Source: G963701675 sp963701675 (GTDB lineage Bacteria > Planctomycetota > Planctomycetia > Gemmatales > Gemmataceae). Taken from it: a stretch of DNA of 64,000 nucleotides. A program made the translations under genes and the position numbers. This document shows, one piece after another, positions 42,333 through 50,234 of this stretch (within the stretch, counting starts at the first letter, position 1; each line of letters opens with the position of its first letter). Where the stretch lies: positions 930,001-994,000 of the forward strand of contig OY969623.1 in the NCBI GenBank assembly GCA_963701675.1. The letters are read 5' to 3'. The notes beneath the pieces were generated by a model that worked only from the letters and a program-made list of their open reading frames with translations, searched no databases and was not told the DNA's origin.

Positions 42333-42371
42333 GGAACCCCGGTGCGTATCTCACCGGGGTTCCTCGTTTTA
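42333..42371 (+). terminator. Intrinsic terminator-like hairpin upstream of the sugar-isomerase-like gene
   Basis: Perfect 12-bp arms GGAACCCCGGTG / CACCGGGGTTCC (42333-42344 and 42352-42363) with a 7-base loop, followed by TCGTTTTATG. It stands 28 bases before the next start codon, so it probably reduces read-through unless disrupted. Confidence 0.7.
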
Positions 42372-42398
42372 TGGGTGGATGAGTCGGAGAAAGTTGGA

Positions 42399-43430
42399 AT
42401 GGCTCCAAACAAGCACCGCTACCGGTTCACTTTCGGCCCGTGGAACATCAGCACCGGCGGGGATCCGTTTGGCCCGCCGGTTCGCAAGGAAGTGGCGTTT
42501 GCGGCCAAGATTCGGGAGTACCGCAAGCTCGGTTTTGACGGCGTTCAGTTTCACGACGACGATGTGGTGGACGCCGACCTTGATCCGCGCGAGACCGAGC
42601 GCGGCGCCGCCAAGGTCATGAAGATGTTGGATGGCGAGGGCTTATTCTGCGAGTTCGTAGCACCCAGAATGTGGGAGCATCCGAAAACGATTGACGGCGC
42701 TTTCACCTCCAACAACGCCGCCGACCGGAAGTATGCCCTGGAGCGCGCCCGCCGCACCATTGATATCGCGCGGTACTTGAACTGTAACCAGGTCGTGCTC
42801 TGGCTTGCGCGCGAAGGCACCTACATTCGTGAAGCGAAAGACCCGATCGCCTCGGTTGGTCGAATCGTTGACGCCGTTAACGCACTCCTGGAATATGACA
42901 CGTCGATCCGAATTCTCGGCGAGATGAAGCCGAACGAGCCGATGGACCAGGCTTATTTGCCGACACCCGGCCACTTCATGGGACTTCTGTATCGTACGGT
43001 GGACCCGGCCCGCGTCGGCGTGCTCATCGAATCGGCCCATTCCATCCTCGCGGGCTTGGATCCGTCCGACGACATGGCGTACGCCCTGTGGCACCAGAAG
43101 CTATGGAGCGTGCACCTCAACGACCAAAACGGCTTGAAGTACGACCAGGATAAGACGTTCGGTTCCGTCGATTTGCGTCGAGCCTTCAATACGGTGTGGG
43201 TGTTGGAACGGGGCGGCTACGACGGTTGTATCGGGCTCGATGTCAAGGCGATGCGATCCACCAAGTCGGCGGATCAATGCAAGCACCTCGCCCATAGCCG
43301 GGAAATCTTCCTGCGCCTGGTCGACGTCGTTCGCAGTCTCGACATTCAGCGGATTGAGGCACTCCGCGCGGAACGCGATTACGAATCGCTCGAGATGCAC
43401 ATCCTGGACAGGTTGATGGGACGGGCGTGA
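42399..43430 (+). CDS. Xylose-isomerase-like TIM-barrel sugar isomerase/epimerase
   Basis: From ATG 42399 the 343-residue protein starts MAPNKHRYRFTFGPWNISTGGDPFGPPVRK and shows the xylose-isomerase-like (AP endonuclease 2 superfamily) signature: GFDGVQFHDDD, FVAPRMWEHP, NQVVLWLAREGTYIR, ILGEMKPNEPMD, SAHSILAGLDP and WSVHLNDQNG. Metal-binding Asp/Glu/His residues appear in place. It probably isomerises a sugar or sugar acid. The frame to 42342 passes through the terminator and is not preferred. Confidence 0.85.
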   Translation: MAPNKHRYRFTFGPWNISTGGDPFGPPVRKEVAFAAKIREYRKLGFDGVQFHDDDVVDADLDPRETERGAAKVMKMLDGEGLFCEFVAPRMWEHPKTIDGAFTSNNAADRKYALERARRTIDIARYLNCNQVVLWLAREGTYIREAKDPIASVGRIVDAVNALLEYDTSIRILGEMKPNEPMDQAYLPTPGHFMGLLYRTVDPARVGVLIESAHSILAGLDPSDDMAYALWHQKLWSVHLNDQNGLKYDQDKTFGSVDLRRAFNTVWVLERGGYDGCIGLDVKAMRSTKSADQCKHLAHSREIFLRLVDVVRSLDIQRIEALRAERDYESLEMHILDRLMGRA

Positions 43431-43431
43431 T

Positions 43432-43481
43432 GTTTAGCCGCGGTTCGCAGAACCGCGCGGCTCTACGAGCCGCGGCTAAAC
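43432..43481. repeat. Palindromic repeat, family B, between convergent genes
   Basis: Outer arms GTTTAGCCGCGG / CCGCGGCTAAAC (43432-43443, 43470-43481) extend inward with one G:T pair. An inner hairpin AGAACCG-CG-CGGCTCT has one mismatch. It starts one base after the stop of the sugar-isomerase gene and ends 3 bases before the secDF stop on the other strand. Similar elements lie at 52087-52136 and 53203-53230. Confidence 0.85.
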
Positions 43482-43483
43482 GT

Positions 43484-46400
43484 TTACCTTTCCACCGCCG
43501 CCGGTTGCGGGTGGCGCTCGCGGACGCCGGCGCGTTTCTTGCCTTCGCCGAACATCAGCAGCAGCGGGCTCGCAATGTAGATCGAGCTATACGTGCCCAC
43601 AATCACGCCCACGACCATCACGAAGGCGAAAAGATGCACGCCGTCGCCGCCCGCCACGTAGAGGACGAATACCACGAGCCAGGTGATGAACGACGTCAGC
43701 AAGGTACGGCTCAGGGTTTGATTGACGCTGTCGTTGATCATCTGCGGTGTCAGCTCCGGGTTCTTGCCGCGCACCTCGCGGATGCGGTCGAAGACGACGA
43801 TCGTGTCATTCACGGAGTAGCCAACCAGGGTCAGTAGTGCCGCCACGGCCGGAAGGTCGATCTTGAAGTCCTGAATGAGGAGCGCCCCGGCCAGCCCGGG
43901 TGCGAACTGATGGATGTAATGGCAAAACGCGATAATCCCGAGCGTGAAGAAAAGGTCGTGCACCAGGCACAATACGGCCGCCAGGCCGAACGTCCAGTTG
44001 CCGAACCGGAACCAGAGGTACAGCAGGATGGCGCCCCAGCTGGCGATGATGGCGTACATAGCACGAGACTGTGTTTCCTCGGCTAGTTGTTTGTCAAACG
44101 TTTCCAGACGGTTAGGAACGGGGCGTTCTTGGAATTCCGTGGTCAGGCCCGCGAGCACTCGGTCGAGCTTAGCGGCATCGATTTGCGGTTCGTTCCATGC
44201 GAAGCGTAACTTCGGGTAACCGCCGTAAAGGCCTTCCGCTCCCAGCCGTTCGACCGGGGCAGGGTAGGGCAGGCCGTGATTTCGCGCTTCGCGCCGCAGC
44301 AAGCGTTCCACCTCGCTGGGTGAAGCGGTCTCGTCGGCCCCCGTTGTCGGATCACGAAATGACAACGTCACCGCTCGGCCGTTCGGATCTTTGTCGACGA
44401 CGAGGCGTGTCGTCTTGAGATTGTCACCCAAGAGACGAGTAATGGACGCTTGCACCAATTCCGGCGCTTTTTCGGTGGTGCGGATGTTGAAGAATCCTCG
44501 GCCCGCATCCTCTGGTTTCACGGTACTTGGGAAGATTTGCTCAACGGAGACGTCGGGCAGTTCCGACGCGCGTTCCTTTACGCTTTGTGTGCGCGCTTCC
44601 GGTGTCTCGCCTTCCGGTCGATTCGGGAATTCGATCTTTCGGACGGTTTCGGAACCGTCATCGTTTTGATAATGGATGCCGTAGGTGAAGGCGGCGGCGG
44701 CGCCGTGTTCGGTGTCGGCAGTGAGCTCTTCGACCGGGCCGATCCGCAACCGAGCTTTTTGGTTGTTTTCGTCGAGCAGATTACGCAATTCGCCGATGCC
44801 CATTGCGTTCACGGTCTGGCCACCGTAGAGAGTGCCGCCGTTGAAATCGACGTTCAGTCCCTGCGGCAAACGCGCGACAAAGATGCCGATACCGAGCAGC
44901 GTAAGCACCAATGTCACGGCGAACCAAACCCGACGCCAGGCCATGAAGTCGATATTGGTACGCGTGAGGAGCCGCAACATACTGAGCTTGCGGAGCCAAC
45001 CCTTCGCTTGCCAAAGGTCGAACATTAGCCGTGTCATATACAGCGACGTGAACAAACTGATAATCAAGCCGACGGTGAGGCTGATGCCGAAGCCCTTCAA
45101 TTGGTCGTTGCCCACCGCATAGAGCACGATCGCCGTGAAAATACTCGACAAGTGTGTGTCGATAATCGTGGGAAATGCACGATCGTAGCCGTTGCGAATC
45201 GCCAGCGCAAGGCTGGCGCCGCGATCCCGTTCCTCACGGATGCGCTCATAAATCAGTACGTTGGCGTCTACGGCCAGCGCCAGCATGAGGACAAGGCCCG
45301 CCAATCCCGGCAGTGTGAATGTCGCACTCACGAGAACCATGAAGGCGATGGTAAGCAGCAAGTTCGCCAACAGTGCGACGCTTGCCACCAAACCGGCGAA
45401 ACGGTAATAGATGCACATAAAGACGAGCACGGCCAGGAACGCGATTCCGACCGACATGGTGCCGGCGCGGATCGTGTCGCTGCCTAGCGTCGCGCCCATG
45501 GTGTTTTCACTCACCGGTTGCGGCTTCAAGGTGGCAGGTAGCGCGCCGGCACGAAGGATATTCACCAAGTCCTTGACCTCATTTTCGGTGAAATTCCCCA
45601 TGATGCGGCCCTGGTCACGGATGGCCGTGTTGACCGACGGCGCCGAGACGATTTGTCCATCCAACACGATTGCGAGGTGACGGAAAAACTTGCTGCCTTC
45701 CGTACCCGTCGGTTTGTTGCTCGAAGTTAGATCGTGAAAGCGATTGGCGCCGGCGGTGTTGAAGCCGAACGCCACTTCGTAGTTGTTGGTTTTGGGATCG
45801 ATGGTTGGCTCGGCCCGAATCAGGAAATTACCGGTAACTTCTTTCACTTCCGGCTTATCGGACCCTGCGACGGGAACCCGTTCGGGGTCGCGCGTGAGGA
45901 AGAAGTATTCGTACTTCTTCTCGTTCCGTTGTTTCTCGGTCAGATTGGTATCTTTCACCGGCCGGCTATAAAGCACGGCGCTGCTGTTGCCTTCCTTTTG
46001 CGACATAGGAAGAACCACGACCGCGTTCTTCTCACGTCCCTCGGCGGCCTTCTTCCAATTCTCACTGCCCCGCTCTCGACCGCTGATAATCTCTTCGAAT
46101 TCCGCGGCGTTGACGCTGGGTTCCCGAAGGATCTGTTCCCGCAGCGCCTGATAATCGTCGGCCTTGATATGTTCGCGGAGGCGGAGTGACTTGAGCGCCG
46201 GGAAATGGTATTCCAGGCGAGCGATCGTGTTGGTCCAGGGAGTCTCGGCGTCGTTATTGAGATTGAGCTGCCAACGTTCCTTGGGGCTCAATTCCACCCA
46301 GGTGTAGCTAAACTTCCCCTTTTCGACTCGATTCTCGTCGACGACGAGAAACTGATCCCCTTCTTCCGTTCGGGGCGGCGGGGGAGGCAGGCCCTTTTCG

Positions 46401-47191
46401 GCGCGCCGTTTCAGTTCGTCCTTGTTTTTCGCATCTTCAACATACTTCTTCGCCGCTTCAATCGCGGCTTTGTCGTCGGTATCGTTGGCCAGGATGCGGA
46501 ACTCCAGCGCCCCGACCTGGGCGATCAGGTTCTTGATGTTCTGCACCTGTTCGCTGGTGACATCTTTTCGTTTCGACTCGTCGCCGAACTCGTAATTCGA
46601 CTTGATGAAGTTATCGGCCTCCTCCGTGCTGGCCCCGCCCTGTTTGTGAATGAGCTCAACAAGCTCGGCACGATTTCCGCGCGGCACCGACTGGAGCCGG
46701 ACATCTTCCTTGAGCGACGGCCATTCGTTCTGCACTTTCGTCAGAAGCTGGTCCCAGGCTTTTTTCTCGACTTCCGCCTGGTGGGCGCCGCCCGTCGGGA
46801 GAATGATTTCGACACGAGTGTTCTGCACGTTGGCCGTATTCACCGGCCGAATCGTGACATTATGAATGTCCGTCGGATCGATTCGGCTTTTCAGGCGCGC
46901 GGCCAGTTGCTCCGGTTTGAAATCCTCGAACTTCTTCTCGTCCATTTTTTCCGGATCAACCTCGTAGACGAGAATCGTGCCGCCGACCAGGTCGACGCCG
47001 AGCTTGAAACCTCCACCCGTTGTGAGGTAGCGCTTGGTGGCATTGCCGGCAATGATCAAGGACAGTACGACCGGCACGACGCAGATGACGATTCGTCCAA
47101 AGAACGGCCGGAGGTACCGCCGTGCCGCGATTAGTCCGAGCACCGTCAGCACGATGATGGCGATGTTCACGTAAGACCAGTTATCGCTCAT
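43484..47191 (-). CDS. secDF: Protein translocase SecDF (fused)
   Basis: The 1235-residue protein fuses SecD and SecF. SecD: N-terminal TM segments, FKLGVDLVGGTILVYEVD (around 60), the long P1 periplasmic domain with P-rich charged stretches, and a second TM bundle (IVLYAVGNDQLKGFGISLTVGLI) near 730. SecF: VDFNGGTLYGGQTVNAMG, and the C-terminal TM bundle (ALLTLVGYSVNDTIVVFDRIREVRG). SecDF uses the proton motive force to pull secreted proteins out of the translocon. It is the last gene of tgt-yajC-secDF, starting 78 bases after yajC. SD before ATG 47191 is weak. The P1 region is longer and more charged than in E. coli, as in other planctomycetes. Confidence 0.93.
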   Translation of the reverse strand: MSDNWSYVNIAIIVLTVLGLIAARRYLRPFFGRIVICVVPVVLSLIIAGNATKRYLTTGGGFKLGVDLVGGTILVYEVDPEKMDEKKFEDFKPEQLAARLKSRIDPTDIHNVTIRPVNTANVQNTRVEIILPTGGAHQAEVEKKAWDQLLTKVQNEWPSLKEDVRLQSVPRGNRAELVELIHKQGGASTEEADNFIKSNYEFGDESKRKDVTSEQVQNIKNLIAQVGALEFRILANDTDDKAAIEAAKKYVEDAKNKDELKRRAEKGLPPPPPRTEEGDQFLVVDENRVEKGKFSYTWVELSPKERWQLNLNNDAETPWTNTIARLEYHFPALKSLRLREHIKADDYQALREQILREPSVNAAEFEEIISGRERGSENWKKAAEGREKNAVVVLPMSQKEGNSSAVLYSRPVKDTNLTEKQRNEKKYEYFFLTRDPERVPVAGSDKPEVKEVTGNFLIRAEPTIDPKTNNYEVAFGFNTAGANRFHDLTSSNKPTGTEGSKFFRHLAIVLDGQIVSAPSVNTAIRDQGRIMGNFTENEVKDLVNILRAGALPATLKPQPVSENTMGATLGSDTIRAGTMSVGIAFLAVLVFMCIYYRFAGLVASVALLANLLLTIAFMVLVSATFTLPGLAGLVLMLALAVDANVLIYERIREERDRGASLALAIRNGYDRAFPTIIDTHLSSIFTAIVLYAVGNDQLKGFGISLTVGLIISLFTSLYMTRLMFDLWQAKGWLRKLSMLRLLTRTNIDFMAWRRVWFAVTLVLTLLGIGIFVARLPQGLNVDFNGGTLYGGQTVNAMGIGELRNLLDENNQKARLRIGPVEELTADTEHGAAAAFTYGIHYQNDDGSETVRKIEFPNRPEGETPEARTQSVKERASELPDVSVEQIFPSTVKPEDAGRGFFNIRTTEKAPELVQASITRLLGDNLKTTRLVVDKDPNGRAVTLSFRDPTTGADETASPSEVERLLRREARNHGLPYPAPVERLGAEGLYGGYPKLRFAWNEPQIDAAKLDRVLAGLTTEFQERPVPNRLETFDKQLAEETQSRAMYAIIASWGAILLYLWFRFGNWTFGLAAVLCLVHDLFFTLGIIAFCHYIHQFAPGLAGALLIQDFKIDLPAVAALLTLVGYSVNDTIVVFDRIREVRGKNPELTPQMINDSVNQTLSRTLLTSFITWLVVFVLYVAGGDGVHLFAFVMVVGVIVGTYSSIYIASPLLLMFGEGKKRAGVRERHPQPAAVER

Positions 47192-47269
47192 GATGATTTG
47201 AATGCCCCAAATGAAGGACCGTGAAGGCCCGTCGCGACGCGTTCACGCCGGGGCCATGCCTGTAACGCT

Positions 47270-47587
47270 TTACTTTTCTTCCTTCGCATCGCTGGCAAGG
47301 ACGCGGACGATGCTGGCTTTGGTGATGCGAAGCCCGCCGCGAAGCCCGATTTCGTCGTCCTTGATGGAATCAATCACACCGATGATTCCGCCGCTGTTGA
47401 CCACCTTGTCATTCTTCTTCAGTGCGGCGATCATGGCCGCCTGGTGCTTTCGCTGGCTGCGCGATGAAAGGAACATCATCAGAAAGAAAGCGCCCATGAT
47501 CAATACGATGGGCATGAACTGCGCGATCGGCGGGGCGCCGGTTTCCGCGGCAGGTTGCTCCGCGAGGAGGAGTAGGCCGTCCAACAT
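47270..47587 (-). CDS. yajC: Preprotein translocase subunit YajC
   Basis: ATG 47587 has AAGGTG just upstream; 105 residues. The protein has an N-terminal TM segment (IAQFMPIVLIMGAFFLMMFLSS) and the YajC signature QRKHQAAMIAALKKNDKVVNSGGIIGVIDSI. It associates with SecDF at the translocon. It lies between tgt and secDF as usual in bacteria. Confidence 0.93.
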   Translation of the reverse strand: MLDGLLLLAEQPAAETGAPPIAQFMPIVLIMGAFFLMMFLSSRSQRKHQAAMIAALKKNDKVVNSGGIIGVIDSIKDDEIGLRGGLRITKASIVRVLASDAKEEK

Positions 47588-47637
47588 CCAATCACCTTCA
47601 GGCTGGGTCAAAAGCGTTCAAAGGGTGTATCTTAAAG

Positions 47638-48741
47638 TTAGCCGGCCCAGCGGGCAAGGCGGACCGCCTTTAGCTCCTCAAACCGGTCCTCGCGAATGGC
47701 CTGACGGATGTCGGCCATCAAACGGCAGTAATGGGCGATGTTGTGGATCGAAAGCAACGTCGGGCCAAGCATTTCCTCCGTCTGGAACAAGTGATGCAGG
47801 TAAGCCCGGCTATAAAGGCGACACGTGTAGCATTGACAATCGGACTCGATGGGCCCCGAATCTCGTTTGTGGCGGGCGTTCCGCATTCGTAACGGTCCGT
47901 CCGCCGTGAACGCCGTGGCATTGCGTCCATTTCGCGTCGGTAGAACGCAATCGAACATGTCGATCCCGGCTGCGACGGCCTGCAAAATATCGGTCGGCAG
48001 CCCGACTCCCATGAGGTAACGCGGCCGATCCGTGGGCAAGAGAGCCGCGATCGGACCTAACGCCGCCAGCATTTCTGCCGCACTCTCACCGACGCTCAGT
48101 CCGCCCAGCGCATATCCAGGAAAATCCATCGCCGCGAGCTGTGCCGCACACTCCGAACGCAGCCGCACGTCGAGGCCGCCCTGGACGATTGCGAACAACG
48201 CCTGATCGGGCCGACGGTGGGCAGCACGGCAACGCTTGGCCCAGCGGATCGAACGCGCCACCGCCGTCGCGAGCTGTTCGGGGCCGCAACCGGCCGGTGG
48301 GCACTCGTCCAGGCACATGGCAATGTCGGATCCGAGATTTTCCTGGATGGCGATCGCTTTTTCCGGCGTCAGGTCTAGGAGGGCGCCGTCGATGTGTGAG
48401 CGAAATACCGCCGCTCGGTCGTCGATGCGAAGATTCTGTGCAAGGCTGTAAACCTGATAGCCGCCGCTGTCCGTTAGAATCGGTCCGTCCCAGCCCATGA
48501 AACGGTGCAAACCACCCATTTCCGCAATGAGTTCATCCCCCGGCCTTAGCGTCAGGTGATACGTGTTTCCGAGTATGATCTCCGCGCCGGCTTCACGCAG
48601 CTGGGCCGTCGTCACACCTTTGACGGTTGCTTGTGTCCCGACCGGCATGAACACGGGTGTTTCCACCGTCCCATGCGGCGTCTGGAGTCGACCCAGCCGG
48701 GCAGCACCCTGCGTTGTCAATAGCTGGAAGTTAATGTGCAT
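47638..48741 (-). CDS. tgt: tRNA-guanine transglycosylase (queuine tRNA-ribosyltransferase)
   Basis: The 367-residue protein has the TGT catalytic barrel: DSGGYQVYSL, FRSHIDGALLDLTPE, the catalytic Asp-containing DECPPAG region, ALGGLSVGE and MFDCVLPTRNGRNATAF. The zinc site C-x-C-x2-C reads CQCYTCRLYSRAYLHHLF. It exchanges guanine-34 for preQ1 in tRNA. No SD is visible before ATG 48741. The gene is followed by yajC 50 bases later; the 25-bp-arm hairpin at 48747 lies just upstream. Confidence 0.95.
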   Translation of the reverse strand: MHINFQLLTTQGAARLGRLQTPHGTVETPVFMPVGTQATVKGVTTAQLREAGAEIILGNTYHLTLRPGDELIAEMGGLHRFMGWDGPILTDSGGYQVYSLAQNLRIDDRAAVFRSHIDGALLDLTPEKAIAIQENLGSDIAMCLDECPPAGCGPEQLATAVARSIRWAKRCRAAHRRPDQALFAIVQGGLDVRLRSECAAQLAAMDFPGYALGGLSVGESAAEMLAALGPIAALLPTDRPRYLMGVGLPTDILQAVAAGIDMFDCVLPTRNGRNATAFTADGPLRMRNARHKRDSGPIESDCQCYTCRLYSRAYLHHLFQTEEMLGPTLLSIHNIAHYCRLMADIRQAIREDRFEELKAVRLARWAG

Positions 48742-48746
48742 GAAGG

Positions 48747-48816
48747 AAAATGACGGGATGATGGGATGACGGGATGAACTTGAGGAAGCAACGTCATCCC
48801 GTCATCCCGTCATTTT
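48747..48816. repeat. Inverted repeat, 25-bp arms with one mismatch, between tgt and the TPR gene
   Basis: Left arm 48747-48771 (AAAATGACGGGATGATGGGA then TGACG) and right arm 48792-48816 are complementary except one position, allowing a G:T pair. It is built from repeated TGACGGGATG units. It ends two bases before the stop of the TPR/alpha-CTD gene and could be its terminator or a REP element. Confidence 0.75.
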
Positions 48817-48818
48817 CA

Positions 48819-50141
48819 CTAGTCGCCACGAAGGGTAAGTCCGAACTGCCCCAGCTTCTCGCGGACCTCGTTCAGCGAAGTCATGCCGAAGTTCTTGGAT
48901 TCGAGCAGCTCGTCGGCCGAACGGTTAATCAACTCAGCCAGGTTGTTGAGTCCAAGCCGATTCATGCACTTGCGGGCGCGGACCGATAAGTTCAAATCGG
49001 AAATAGGTTTGTTCAGAATGGCCTGCTCTTCCGGGCTCAGCGGTTGCTGCGAGCGAAAGCGCATGTCGTGTTGCGTGCCGTCTTCGAGCGATTGCCCGAG
49101 GCGGAGGCCACGACTGGTAAGCATTTCCTTGATTTCAAGCAGCGACGTCTCGCCGAAGTTCTTGCTGCTCAAGAGCTGCTGCTCGGAGACGCGCGTTAGG
49201 TCGCCGAGCGTCCGGATGTTCATCTTCTTGAGGCAATTTCGACTTCGAACGGACAGCTCGAAATCGGTCACCGGAATCTCGAGCACCTGACTGAAGCGGC
49301 TGTAGACATTTTCGTCTTCCGGACTGTAGTACATCGTCTGCGACGCTTGGGCATCGCGGAGGAACAGGCGGGCCTGCTCGTCCAACGGATTGGCGCTGAG
49401 AATGCGCCGGTAACACTCCGCCGCCTTATTGTACTTTTCATGGTCCTCATAGAGCACGCCGAGGTTCATCAGGAGTCCTCGATGAATCGGCGGATGGGTA
49501 AGGCACCGCTCGTAGTAACTGATTGCTTCGTCGTCGTTCCCGGCAAGGTCGTTGGCATGCCCCAGGTGAAACAGGGCGCCGGTGTGACTCGGGTCGAGCT
49601 CCACCGCCCGCTCGAGATGGCGAACGGCGGTAGGGCGATCGCCTTCGTCCATATGCGTGTGAGCGAGCTGGAAGTGATACTCCGCGCTGTGGCTTGCTTC
49701 ATCCTTGAGCGAGTCAAGAACGCGCTTGGATTTCGGGGCGTCGCCTTTGAGGCGATGAACGCCGGCCGCCAACAACCGCACGAGGTTCTTGTTGTAACCC
49801 GCCTTCTCGGCCTTTTCATAGGCCTCCAGGGCTTCTTCATATTCTTGCTTGTCGGCCAGCGCTTTCCCAAGGTAGAAGTACGCGAGTGCGCCTTCGGCTT
49901 GTTTCAAGTGGGCAATGGCCTCGGAAAGATGACCGAGAAAGAACAGTGCGATGCCGAGCTTCAAGTGCCAGCGCTTGCCCGCCGCCCCAGGCGACGCCTC
50001 GGCTTTATTCTTCAGGACTTCAGTGACATCACGCAGACTTCGATATTGAGTGCCGCCTTGTGCGAGCGCCTCGCGCACCTTTTGCACGGTGCCGGCGTCG
50101 CAGTCTTCTCGTTCAACCAATAACGCTTTCAAATCGATCAT
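48819..50141 (-). CDS. TPR protein with two RNA-polymerase-alpha-CTD-like domains
   Basis: The 440-residue protein has TPR-type helices from about 55 to 275 (LGIALFFLGHLSEAIAHLKQAEGALAYFYLGKALADKQEYEEALEAYEKAEKAG and on). Two tandem RpoA C-terminal-domain repeats follow: PVTDFELSVRSRNCLKKMNIRTLGDL...LLSSKNFGETSLLEIKEML near 290-350, and PISDLNLSVRARKCMNRLGLNNLAEL...LLESKNFGMTSLNEVREKL near 375-435. The alpha-CTD binds UP elements and activators in RNA polymerase; here it is detached from the assembly domain. A regulatory role at promoters or in transcription coupling is likely but unproven. Confidence 0.8.
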   Translation of the reverse strand: MIDLKALLVEREDCDAGTVQKVREALAQGGTQYRSLRDVTEVLKNKAEASPGAAGKRWHLKLGIALFFLGHLSEAIAHLKQAEGALAYFYLGKALADKQEYEEALEAYEKAEKAGYNKNLVRLLAAGVHRLKGDAPKSKRVLDSLKDEASHSAEYHFQLAHTHMDEGDRPTAVRHLERAVELDPSHTGALFHLGHANDLAGNDDEAISYYERCLTHPPIHRGLLMNLGVLYEDHEKYNKAAECYRRILSANPLDEQARLFLRDAQASQTMYYSPEDENVYSRFSQVLEIPVTDFELSVRSRNCLKKMNIRTLGDLTRVSEQQLLSSKNFGETSLLEIKEMLTSRGLRLGQSLEDGTQHDMRFRSQQPLSPEEQAILNKPISDLNLSVRARKCMNRLGLNNLAELINRSADELLESKNFGMTSLNEVREKLGQFGLTLRGD

Positions 50142-50234
50142 GCTCGGCTCACCTAAGAGAGAAATAGGGAAGAATTCATAAGTATAACCACAGCGGTAGT
50201 CCGATCAATAGCAGGACTTGCGGAGACGTGCCCC

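Larger units (their letters stand above)
41994..42398. other. Non-coding gap with a structured leader
   Basis: From the secreted-protein start to the sugar-isomerase-like gene. It contains the leader ORF, hairpins and terminator at 42244-42371 (listed separately). Upstream, near 42130-42230, the sequence is GC-rich with weak pairings and no supported gene. Confidence 0.55.
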
